Positions 1-5,569 are shown, numbered from the stretch's first letter. The stretch is DNA of 5,569 nt from Candidatus Omnitrophota bacterium (GCA_016938245.1 JAFGUY010000004.1:1-5569); one strand, 5' to 3'. The notes: generated from the letters alone by a model not told the origin. Made by a program: numbers and translations.

Positions 1-178
1 CAATGCTATGCTCAGGTAAAATTTATCCATCGAAACTTTTACGCCAAGGCTTTTGCTTAAAAAACCTCCACTGCAACCTTAGTCAGTTTCTGCCGGAAAA
101 AGAATACGCTGAAAAACCCTAATCCTAAGATTAGAATATAAAGCAATATTATTTTTTTTGCTTGCGCTTCTTTTTCAT
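1..178 (-). pseudogene. AsmA/DUF748-like membrane-anchored protein, N-terminal part, reading frame broken twice, runs off left edge
   Basis: Not visible as one ORF. From ATG at 178-176 the frame reads MKKKRKQKK and stops at TAA (151-149) directly after an A8 run (159-152). The -1 frame continues as a hydrophobic membrane segment (IILLYILILGLGFFSVFFF, then RQKLTKVAVEVF) and stops at TAA (59-57) directly after a T6 run (64-59). A second -1 step continues as LSKSLGVKVSMDKFYLSIAL to the window edge. Joined, this is a basic N-terminus, one transmembrane helix, then a 'K..V....LSK.LGVKV..DKF.LSI' pattern typical of the start of AsmA/DUF748-type proteins (inner-membrane anchored, large periplasmic part, linked to lipid or envelope transport). 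Each break would be repaired by one extra base in the homopolymer. The gene starts 28 nt after the zinc-ribbon gene with a weak ribosome site. The last 10 codons could also be called alone from ATG at 30-28. The family call is pattern recognition over about 60 residues; sequencing error, slippage or true decay remain open. Confidence 0.5.
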
Positions 179-206
179 TTTTTTCTGAACATCTCGTATT
201 CTTTAA

Positions 207-659
207 CTAACGTTTTCTCCTTTGGAAGAATGATCCTTTCTTCCTGCCCAATCCCTGCCCTCTTGGCTCAGCGCGGTTATCAAATTTCCTCGGGCGGCTA
301 GAGCTTTCTTCTCTTGGCCTATCTCCAAATTTTACTTTGAATGACTTTGAATCATTGCGCGCTGAAAAACAATCCCTGCAATATACCGGACGGTCTCCGG
401 TAGGCTTAAAAGGAATCTCGCAATCTTTACCGCACTCTGAACAAACAGCCTTGGTAAAATTTCTTTCCCTGGCACGGTCATCGCGCCTAAAACGTGATTC
501 AGGCTTCTGGAAATGACTGATCAAAGTATCCACTTTCTTCTCTAAAACGGCCAGCTGCTCACACATTTTATTAACTAAACCTGTTAAATCTGTTTCTTTC
601 TCTGGTAAAGCTAAAGCTCCAACTTCCGGACTACCTTTGTGCTTTATTAGTCTTTTCAT
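207..659 (-). CDS. CxxC-x17-CxxC zinc-ribbon protein with basic Arg-rich tail
   Basis: 150 aa. Residues 20-52 form a predicted amphipathic/coiled helix (LTGLVNKMCEQLAVLEKKVDTL). Residues 53-70 are charged. A four-cysteine knuckle follows: C73-SE-C76, exactly 17 residues, then C94-RD-C97, with the core FKPTGDRPVYC. This matches the 'CxxC-x17-CxxC' small zinc-binding domain that recurs in candidate-phylum bacteria (established family, no known biochemical role). The tail (98-150) is low-complexity and very rich in Arg, Lys, Ser and Gly, ending FFQRRKR, which suggests nucleic-acid or ribosome contact; that is inference only. The start is supported by AAGG at 667-670, 7 nt before ATG. It lies 61 nt downstream of the aminotransferase with no clear terminator between, so it may be the tail of that transcript, although its probable role is unrelated to sugar chemistry. 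Stop is TAG. Confidence 0.85.
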   Translation of the reverse strand: MKRLIKHKGSPEVGALALPEKETDLTGLVNKMCEQLAVLEKKVDTLISHFQKPESRFRRDDRARERNFTKAVCSECGKDCEIPFKPTGDRPVYCRDCFSARNDSKSFKVKFGDRPREESSSRPRKFDNRAEPRGQGLGRKKGSFFQRRKR

Positions 660-720
660 GTCTCTACCTTTCTTCTTGGGGGTTTTTGAACTGCTGTTAA
701 AGCTACGAAGCTAGAAAAAA

Positions 721-2115
721 TCAGCTTTTGTATTTTGGTTTGGTAAAGCGAAGGAATAATTGATCTAGAAACTTATGCGCCATCGCAATCTCTTCATCAG
801 TTATATAAAAAGACGGGGCTAAAGTGAAGATATTTTTATAATAACCGCCTACATCCAGGACTAAGCCGTATTTTTCCCCTTTGTATTCCAGATTACCTTT
901 CAGCCCTTCATGAAATATCTGATCCACCAATCGCCTGTTAGGAGTAATGCCGTCTTTCTCGCAGACCTCAAGGCGGATAGCCAGGCCAAGGCCTGAAACA
1001 TCGCCGATCTCTTTGTATTTCTTCTGAAGCTGCTTAAGCATATTTACGAATTTCCTACCGCTGGAGTTAATCCGGCCGGGCAAAGCCTTATCCCGAAGCA
1101 ATTTCATGGTCTCTAACCCTGCAGCAGTTCCTATGGGGTTAGATGAAAACGTGGAATGCGTGGCTCCGGGGCCAAAAGACTCCGGCTTAATAAGCTCTTC
1201 TTTTGCCCATAAGCCAGATAAAGGGTTCATACCGTTAGTAAGCGCCTTGCCAAAAACCAATACATCCGGCTTAACCCCGAAATGTTCAAGCCCCCAGAAC
1301 TTTCCTGTACGGTAAAAACCCATCTGCATCTCATCATCAACCAGATAAATCTTAAAATGATCCAGTATCTTCTTAATTTTCTTAAAATAATCCGGAGGCG
1401 GAATTATATAACCGCCTGTCCCCTGAAGAGGCTCAATGTAAAAAGCTACAAATTCACATTCACCGGATTTAGTATCAATAACTGAATTATATTCTGTTTC
1501 AAAAAGCCTCTCAAACTGATCTACACAATAATATTTACAGGAATCAAAACGCTTGGCATACGGGCAACGAAAGCAATAAGGATAGGGAATAAATTGCGCC
1601 CGGTTGGAAAAATGGCCATATGGCTTTCTATAGCGGTAACTGGAAGTAATCTCTGTAGCGCCGAGGGTCCTGCCGTGATAGCCTCCCTGAAAAGCAAAGA
1701 ATTGCGTCCTGCCGGTTATTTTACGGATAAGCTTAATGCTGTCTTCAATAGCTTGAGAACCGCCTACATTAAAATGCACCCTGCCTCGAGCCTTAAAAGA
1801 CTTCTGCATCTGTTTAGAAATACAGGCGGCAAGCTCAATTTTTTCACGGTGTAAATACTGGCTGGCTAACTGCGGTAAACGTTCAATCTGGTTTATTACT
1901 GCCTCGTTCACCTGTTTATTCTTATAACCCAAATTTACTGCCGAATACCACATCTGAAGATCAAGATAAGATTTACCGTGATAATCGTACAGGAAAGAAC
2001 CATCGCAAGCAGAAAAAATCTTTGGTTTTTTTAAATAATGAACAGTATCTCCGTAAGAGCAATAGCGAGACTCTTCTTTCAAAAGCCTATTTTCTAACCT
2101 TAAATCTGCTGCCAT
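721..2115 (-). CDS. Class III PLP-dependent aminotransferase (GABA/ornithine aminotransferase-like)
   Basis: 464 aa, full length for the family. It transfers an amino group between an amine donor and a keto/aldehyde acceptor using pyridoxal phosphate in the cytoplasm. Visible motifs: GGSQAIE (118-124) at the phosphate-binding turn, GGYHGRTLGA (144-153) with the ring-stacking aromatic, EP at 228-229, VDDEMQMGF with cofactor Asp261 and Gln264, Schiff-base Lys290 in FGKALTNGM, and Thr322 in THSTFSSNP. Residues 181-197 (CFRCPYAKRFDSCKYYC) correspond to the CxxCP...C...C insertion seen in 4-aminobutyrate aminotransferases; in mammalian GABA-AT the first two cysteines hold a 2Fe-2S cluster. DEMQ in place of the usual DE(V/I)Q marks a divergent subgroup, so the substrate cannot be named. 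ATG is 1 nt after the stop of the mannose-6-phosphate isomerase, with AAGGA (2127-2131) 11 nt upstream inside that gene, indicating coupled translation. An amino-sugar or amine-modification role is inferred from context only. Confidence 0.9.
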   Translation of the reverse strand: MAADLRLENRLLKEESRYCSYGDTVHYLKKPKIFSACDGSFLYDYHGKSYLDLQMWYSAVNLGYKNKQVNEAVINQIERLPQLASQYLHREKIELAACISKQMQKSFKARGRVHFNVGGSQAIEDSIKLIRKITGRTQFFAFQGGYHGRTLGATEITSSYRYRKPYGHFSNRAQFIPYPYCFRCPYAKRFDSCKYYCVDQFERLFETEYNSVIDTKSGECEFVAFYIEPLQGTGGYIIPPPDYFKKIKKILDHFKIYLVDDEMQMGFYRTGKFWGLEHFGVKPDVLVFGKALTNGMNPLSGLWAKEELIKPESFGPGATHSTFSSNPIGTAAGLETMKLLRDKALPGRINSSGRKFVNMLKQLQKKYKEIGDVSGLGLAIRLEVCEKDGITPNRRLVDQIFHEGLKGNLEYKGEKYGLVLDVGGYYKNIFTLAPSFYITDEEIAMAHKFLDQLFLRFTKPKYKS

Positions 2116-2116
2116 A

Positions 2117-3241
2117 TTATAAACCGTCCTTACCGGGAATCTTCATGCTGATACGCAGCGCGTGATTTTTACTTACCTGGTCAACGCCATTAATCATGTA
2201 ATCACCGGCTTTAGCCGGAATAAGAAGTGAACTCCCCTTATGCAAATGAACAAGCCAATCATCTTTTAAAGAAACAATTTCAATTGAACCTTCGGTTACC
2301 ATCAATATTTCAAATTTATCGCGGTTTAAGATTTTAATCGGGCTATAATCAGAACTAGCCCTGATCCGTTCAATCCTTAAAGCATTATGCGTTAAAAGAG
2401 AGTCCGTCCCCTTGGTTAACATTTTCTCCCATTTCCCTTTACACTGCTTTTTTAATGCATTACCCTGATTACTCTTATAATCAAATGAGATTAATCCTTT
2501 TTTAATATGCATCTGCCTTTGCCGGAGAAAATCATACATCCGGTAGGTCAAATCGCTGGATTCCGCAATCTCGATTGCGATAGAGCCTCCTGACCAGCAA
2601 TGTAAAACGCCTGAAGGTATACGGAATATATCGCCCGGGGCAACGCGGATCCTGTGCAACAGATCAAGGATATTTTCTTTATTGTTAATGGCGGCTCTAA
2701 AATCTTTACGGCTTACCTTATCCTTTAACCCTAAATATAACAGGCTATCAGCGTCTTCATGCAAGTCCATAACTATAAATACCTCTTCTTTACCAAGGTC
2801 TTCTTCGCCAAGAGCCTTTGCAATCTTATGCGAAGGGTGCAGATGAACCGACATGTGCTGATGCACATCGATAAACTTAGCCAATATCGGGAACCCCTGC
2901 CCAAAATTCTCCACTATATCATTTCCCAGGATCATTTTAGATAAATCTCTATTCCCAAGCAGATCTTTAAGGGTAAGAATCCTGCCATCCGGCATTAGAA
3001 TGCGCGATGGATATTTTTTATGACCGGAGACCTCCCATGATTCTGCGGCTACCGGTGTATTGCTATCATACGGCATGCCCTTCATAGCATAAAGATAATG
3101 CCCTCCCCAGATATAATTAGCAAAATTTCCCTCTACAAGCCTGACCGGGCGCTTAGTCAGAAAATCTGTCTCTTCATCGGTCAAAATCAATTTATCCGCT
3201 TTAATATTCTGCCTGAGAGAATCAGTGCGCGTAATTATCAT
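2117..3241 (-). CDS. manA: Mannose-6-phosphate isomerase, type I (cupin, ManA-like)
   Basis: 374 aa. The family interconverts fructose 6-phosphate and mannose 6-phosphate, the entry step to GDP-mannose and GDP-deoxysugars; zinc enzyme, cytoplasmic. Motifs in order: NYIWGG (42-47), AESWEVSGH (66-74), the metal loop SVHLHP (131-136), KEEVFIV (151-157, Glu153 as the likely ligand), IPSGVLHCWSGG (208-219, His214 as ligand) and SSDLTYRMYDF (228-238). A second, C-terminal cupin-like half covers roughly 300-370 (FEILMVTEGSIEI...LIPAKAGDYMI). This matches the short bacterial ManA architecture. The metal loop has His133 where family members usually have Gln (SVQ.HP); His can still bind metal. The N-terminal ~30 residues are poorly conserved. 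ATG overlaps the reductase gene by 20 nt and has a perfect AAGGAGG 9 nt upstream, within that gene. A related sugar-phosphate isomerase cannot be excluded, but all hallmark motifs are present. Confidence 0.88.
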   Translation of the reverse strand: MIITRTDSLRQNIKADKLILTDEETDFLTKRPVRLVEGNFANYIWGGHYLYAMKGMPYDSNTPVAAESWEVSGHKKYPSRILMPDGRILTLKDLLGNRDLSKMILGNDIVENFGQGFPILAKFIDVHQHMSVHLHPSHKIAKALGEEDLGKEEVFIVMDLHEDADSLLYLGLKDKVSRKDFRAAINNKENILDLLHRIRVAPGDIFRIPSGVLHCWSGGSIAIEIAESSDLTYRMYDFLRQRQMHIKKGLISFDYKSNQGNALKKQCKGKWEKMLTKGTDSLLTHNALRIERIRASSDYSPIKILNRDKFEILMVTEGSIEIVSLKDDWLVHLHKGSSLLIPAKAGDYMINGVDQVSKNHALRISMKIPGKDGL

Positions 3242-4571
3242 GCTTATGTTCCTCCTTGGGTGCTTTCTGCTTTAAAAGCATAAAACGGATTCCCTCATTA
3301 AAGGGCCTTGGGGTATCCACATTCACCATATGCGTATTAACAGGCTTACCGGCAACTTTGGCTTGTTCAATGCCAATAATAGGATAAGAGAAAATACGCC
3401 CAGTTAGATCACTATACACCTCTTTAATACGATTAGTCATCTCTAATTTATTTAATCCTTCTGCGCCATTAGTTTGATATACGCCGGTTAATCCGTAATC
3501 AATAAGCTTTAACAATGTCCCGGCAGCATCTTCAAGCAAAACCGGATGCTTGATCTGAAAGGTATCCGCTTCTAACGGTTCAGGCCTATCTAAGCCCGTA
3601 ACAATTTTACTGGCGGTTGTTTTTTTATCATCCGGTCCGTTATAACCATAAAGCGCGCCTAAACGCAACACCAAGTAATCAGGAAAATTCTTTAGAGTTA
3701 CCTTCTCGCCTTCAAGCTTAGTGCGGCCGTAATAATTTATCGGGTTAGCTTCGGATACTGACCCATAAGGGGCATTATCCCCGTCAAAAATATATTCAGA
3801 AGATATATAGGCGAATTTAGAGTTATTCGCATATTCAGAGAGAAGCTTGACCGCATCAATATTTAGCGCCTTTGCCCTCTTTTGTTCTTTCTCGGCTAAA
3901 TCTGCATCAGCTTCACCTGCAATATAAATTACAATATCAAAATGAGGATGCTTAAGAAAATATTCCTTAATCTCTTCTTTTGACGTAATATCCAATTTAT
4001 CAAAACCAAGAACGCCTGCCTTTGTAAAACCCGTGCCTCTGACAGACTTATATTCCCGGTTGAAAAGCTGATATACCGCCCTCCCAAAGAATGAAGTTGC
4101 GCCAATAATAAGCACGGATTTATCCCGCTTAACTTTTATCCCTTCTTTTCCAGTAAGGATAAACTGCAAAAAACCTGAAAGAGCCGGCGTTTCTTCAAGT
4201 TTACGGAATCCATTAATGTTTGTAGCGCCTAAAATAAAAAGAGATTTTTGTGTAATAACCTCACAAAGCGCAGAAACAAGATAATTGTCTTTGGCTGAAT
4301 CAATCAACAATCTGGTATTTAGCTGAACAATCTGACGGGAAGGCTTACTGCTACTAAGATGGCATGCTGTTTGGGCAATTAAGCTATCCTGTTGTGCTTG
4401 GGATTCGGAGATAAATACGGCATTCCCCAATGCCTTAGCCAGGCTTAGGCCGCGGCCAACTTCAGGCCTTAAGCCGGATACAGCCTTTCCTTCCGCCTTT
4501 AAATGCTTGCCTTGGATAGGAACCAATATCTGTTCAATAATATTATTACTTAGAGACATAGTAGTACGCAC
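3222..4571 (-). CDS. RmlD-like NAD(P)-dependent sugar-nucleotide reductase/epimerase with atypical N-terminal domain
   Basis: 449 aa; typical RmlD-family proteins are about 280-300 aa. Residues ~152-435 are an extended short-chain dehydrogenase: nucleotide-binding VLIIGATSFFG (153-163; a Gly is replaced by Ser160), DI at 194-195, IYIAGEAD (215-222), Ser257/Ser258 in YISSEYIFDG, the catalytic pair Tyr281-x3-Lys285 in YYGRTK, RLGALYG (303-309) and GVYQTNGAEGLNKLEM (363-378). Closest styles are dTDP-4-dehydrorhamnose reductase and related NDP-4-keto-sugar reductases; the exact substrate is unknown. Residues 1-150 are not SDR; they resemble a reduced Clp AAA+ D1 domain without Walker motifs (see the separate entry). 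The 449-residue frame starts with GTG at 4571-4569; ATG at 4559-4557 (Met5) is an equally plausible start. Neither has a visible Shine-Dalgarno site. A good promoter lies about 40 nt upstream. First gene of the enzyme cluster, overlapping manA by 20 nt. Confidence 0.85.
   Translation of the reverse strand: MRTTMSLSNNIIEQILVPIQGKHLKAEGKAVSGLRPEVGRGLSLAKALGNAVFISESQAQQDSLIAQTACHLSSSKPSRQIVQLNTRLLIDSAKDNYLVSALCEVITQKSLFILGATNINGFRKLEETPALSGFLQFILTGKEGIKVKRDKSVLIIGATSFFGRAVYQLFNREYKSVRGTGFTKAGVLGFDKLDITSKEEIKEYFLKHPHFDIVIYIAGEADADLAEKEQKRAKALNIDAVKLLSEYANNSKFAYISSEYIFDGDNAPYGSVSEANPINYYGRTKLEGEKVTLKNFPDYLVLRLGALYGYNGPDDKKTTASKIVTGLDRPEPLEADTFQIKHPVLLEDAAGTLLKLIDYGLTGVYQTNGAEGLNKLEMTNRIKEVYSDLTGRIFSYPIIGIEQAKVAGKPVNTHMVNVDTPRPFNEGIRFMLLKQKAPKEEHKHDNYAH
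3251..3257 (-). promoter_or_regulatory. Shine-Dalgarno site of manA, inside the reductase gene
   Basis: Perfect AAGGAGG with 9 nt to the ATG at 3241. It lies within the last codons of the upstream reductase gene and fixes the manA start in spite of the 20-nt overlap, suggesting translational coupling with its own strong initiation. Confidence 0.8.
4122..4463 (-). other. Degenerate Clp-type AAA+ D1-like segment (residues ~37-150 of the reductase)
   Basis: By eye, LRPEVGR (34-40) resembles the LDPVIGR box that opens the D1 ATPase of ClpB/ClpC. IVQLNTRLLI (81-90) resembles the 'RV(V/M)(S/T)LD.G.L(V/I)' strand. LFILGATNINGFRKLEETPALSGFLQFIL (111-139, in two parts GATNINGFRK and ETPALSGFLQ) resembles the 'IGATTLDEYRK.IEKD.ALERRFQP' stretch. 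The Walker A P-loop position is filled by SESQAQQD, with no GxxGxGKT, and the Walker B/IDE segment appears deleted. It would therefore be a non-ATPase remnant used for structure or oligomerisation. This is pattern matching from memory, without an alignment. Confidence 0.4.
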
Positions 4572-4587
4572 AAAAAGGAAGGCGAAA

Positions 4588-4602
4588 CTAATATCTTACC
4601 AT
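4588..4602 (-). other. Possible 4-codon leader ORF (MVRY) in the 5' leader of the reductase gene
   Basis: ATG GTA AGA TAT TAG lies about 8 nt after the predicted transcription start and 16 nt before the GTG start of the reductase, in a different frame. It has no Shine-Dalgarno site. It may be chance in AT-rich leader DNA, or a near-leaderless mini-ORF influencing initiation at the downstream gene, which itself lacks a ribosome site. Confidence 0.15.
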
Positions 4603-4617
4603 TTTTTGTTGCTTATT

Positions 4618-4646
4618 ATTATAGAGTAACAGTCCTTAGTAATCAA
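4618..4646 (-). promoter_or_regulatory. Sigma70-type promoter for the reductase-manA-aminotransferase cluster
   Basis: On the minus strand TTGATT (4646-4641) is followed by exactly 17 bp and a perfect TATAAT (4623-4618). Transcription would start near 4611-4609, giving a leader of about 40 nt before the GTG start. It sits in the only sizeable gap upstream of the enzyme cluster, which supports it as the cluster promoter. Confidence 0.6.
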
Positions 4647-4650
4647 GGAC
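4632..4650. promoter_or_regulatory. Inverted repeat overlapping the -35 region, possible operator
   Basis: GTCCTT and AAGGAC (6 bp arms, 4632-4637 and 4645-4650) flank a 7-nt centre. The repeat covers the -35 hexamer and most of the spacer of the predicted promoter. It is not followed by a T-run on either strand, so an intrinsic terminator is unlikely; an operator for a dimeric regulator is the better reading. Short arms make chance possible. Confidence 0.3.
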
Positions 4651-4684
4651 GATTTGCAAGCGCCCCAGGGATTCCATATTCTGA

Positions 4685-5188
4685 TTAAATTCCAGCATCT
4701 TCAGGATAAAATCCTGCGCCAACAATCCTATCCTTACCATTAATATTTATTTTTCTTAAATATGATACTTTCTTAGAAGGTTCTGTTTCTTCGGGTTTTG
4801 CCCAATAATATTCCACCCATGCTTCGTCTTTATTCCTTACTGCACCAACTATTATCTGCTGCGCTACCCAAGAATCCGAGTCAGAATCAGGATAGCTATC
4901 CGCCGGTACCCCTTCGATATCCTCAAAGACAGGATTCACTAAATCAGCCCCGGTCTCAGCTGACGTTATAAAAACATAGGTATCCTGCGCATAAAACTTT
5001 CCGTCTTTTTGCTTTATAATACTTAGCGCTTCCTCGCCTTTGGCATTTATAAGCTCAACAGCTTCATCCACAAGGCCCTTAACATAAGCTCTTTTCTCTG
5101 CGTAATCAACCTCGGCATTAATGATGTTTGCAGAGCAAAACAAAAAACAAATTACTGTAAGAATTACCGATAGAGATACCTTTTTCAT
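4685..5188 (-). CDS. Secreted single-Cache-domain (sCache_2-like) protein
   Basis: 167 aa. Residues 1-25 are a Sec signal peptide: KK at the N-terminus, hydrophobic core VSLSVILTVICFLFC, and a likely signal peptidase I site after INA (25/26). No proper lipobox is seen despite Cys18. The mature part (30-163) fits the small Cache fold: a long helix YVKGLVDEAVELINAKGEEA, then FYAQDTYVFI (65-74), NPVFEDIEG, WVEYYWAKPEETEPSKKVSYL (124-144, in parts), and a closing IVGAGFYPED (155-164). Cache domains bind small ligands, usually outside the membrane, and normally feed receptors; here there is no transmembrane or signalling domain after the signal peptide, so it would be a free periplasmic ligand-binding or sensor protein. 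SYPDSDSDSW is a short acidic insert. Strong AGGAGG lies at 5193-5198, 4 nt before ATG. It lies 55 nt after the DUF4136-like ORF; a promoter of its own is not obvious. Ligand unknown. Confidence 0.8.
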   Translation of the reverse strand: MKKVSLSVILTVICFLFCSANIINAEVDYAEKRAYVKGLVDEAVELINAKGEEALSIIKQKDGKFYAQDTYVFITSAETGADLVNPVFEDIEGVPADSYPDSDSDSWVAQQIIVGAVRNKDEAWVEYYWAKPEETEPSKKVSYLRKININGKDRIVGAGFYPEDAGI

Positions 5189-5243
5189 CCTTCCTCCTCT
5201 TTGTCTGGTGCGCGTTCTGCCCTCCCTGCCGGGCCCTCTTCTA

Positions 5244-5447
5244 TCATTCAGAAGGGAAATTGCTTAATATCTGACGTATTGAGTTTTTGACAAACTGCAG
5301 CCTGCTATCAACAAAATCATAGCGGTAAATCTTAGCCTTCTGCTCACCCTGCCATATCAATGCTTGGGTACGCGAATTAAATGCCTCGATAACTAATGCC
5401 CCTTTATCCATCTCTTTTACTGCAGGGCTAACCTCATTCTTAAACAT
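5244..5447 (-). CDS. DUF4136-like C-terminal fragment, probably truncated
   Basis: 67 aa from ATG 5447. KGALVIEAFNSRTQALIWQG (15-34) followed by VDSRLQFVKNSIRQILSNFP (46-65) matches the end of DUF4136 proteins ('GTLV.D..D..T..LVWRG' then a helix ending in 'FP'). Members of that family are usually ~180-220 aa envelope lipoproteins of unknown role. The signal peptide, lipobox and N-terminal half are absent. The same frame stays open upstream without a start to a TAG at 5516-5514 (…SITYAKVNNYKLS…), where no DUF4136 N-terminus is recognisable in any minus frame up to the window edge. Only a weak AAGG lies just before the ATG. A decayed remnant is the likeliest reading; a genuine small protein or an upstream frameshift remain possible. 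Confidence 0.5.
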   Translation of the reverse strand: MFKNEVSPAVKEMDKGALVIEAFNSRTQALIWQGEQKAKIYRYDFVDSRLQFVKNSIRQILSNFPSE

Positions 5448-5569
5448 AACCTTATTCTCGGTTAATATAGATAGTTTGTAATTATTGACTTTCGCATAAG
5501 TAATGGAATGAATCTATCTTGTCCATGGTAAATCGGACGCATAGATACAAGACCAAAGAAGTTTCTGTG
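5448..5569. other. Right-edge stretch without a supported gene
   Basis: The three minus-strand frames contain only short open runs, with stops at 5516-5514 and in both other frames before 5447. None resembles a known family, and no convincing promoter or terminator is visible. It probably contains the decayed or missing front of the DUF4136-like gene. Confidence 0.3.

Noticed and set aside
701..712. Small hairpin AGCT-ACGA-AGCT between the aminotransferase and zinc-ribbon genes
   Set aside because: Only 4 bp of stem. A T-run does lie next to it, but upstream rather than downstream of the stem on the minus strand, so it does not work as a terminator.
1106..1854. Plus-strand open frames opposite the aminotransferase
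   Set aside because: They are antisense shadows of a full-length enzyme with all catalytic motifs, and their translations resemble nothing known.
2759..3283. Plus-strand open frames opposite manA
   Set aside because: Short antisense shadows without a ribosome site or recognisable protein.
5189..5243. GC-rich stretch upstream of the Cache gene as terminator
   Set aside because: The GCCC/GGGC pairing is only 4 bp and no T-run follows on the minus strand.
5464..5490. TATATT on the minus strand, and TTGACT on the plus strand, as promoter elements near the right edge
   Set aside because: Neither has a matching partner hexamer at 16-18 bp.
5517..5552. Inverted TCTTGT / ACAAGA near the right edge
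   Set aside because: Six-base arms separated by 24 nt in AT-rich DNA; expected by chance.

Overview
All credible genes in this window lie on the minus strand, so transcription runs from high to low coordinates. Base composition is moderately AT-rich with good Shine-Dalgarno sites. The gene content (a CxxC-x17-CxxC zinc-ribbon protein, an AsmA-like membrane-anchored protein, a lone periplasmic Cache protein, a DUF4136 fragment) suggests a Gram-negative, uncultured-lineage bacterium of the Omnitrophota/candidate-phylum kind. That assignment is inference from protein style, not from a marker gene.

Reading in transcription order: the right edge (5569-5448) holds no gene I can support. At 5447-5244 is a short ORF matching only the C-terminal part of DUF4136 lipoproteins. 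At 5188-4685 is a secreted single-Cache-domain protein with a strong ribosome site. A 113-bp gap follows. It contains the best promoter of the window (TTGATT, 17 bp, TATAAT on the minus strand, 4646-4618), with a 6-bp inverted repeat overlapping the -35 box and spacer.

That promoter heads a compact cluster: an RmlD-like sugar-nucleotide reductase with an unusual N-terminal extension (4571-3222), a type I mannose-6-phosphate isomerase (3241-2117, overlapping by 20 nt), and a class III PLP aminotransferase (2115-721, 1-nt gap). After 61 nt comes the zinc-ribbon protein (659-207), and after a further 28 nt a frame-disrupted AsmA-like gene that runs off the left edge. The three enzymes would fit mannose-derived or deoxy/amino-sugar metabolism for surface polysaccharide, but the substrates of the reductase and aminotransferase cannot be read from sequence.

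The two points most worth following are: (1) the N-terminal ~145 residues of the reductase look like a shrunken, catalytically dead Clp-type AAA+ D1 domain fused to an SDR enzyme; (2) the AsmA-like gene at 178-1 reads as one sensible protein only if an A8 and a T6 run are each lengthened by one base, which indicates sequencing error, recoding/slippage or gene decay.
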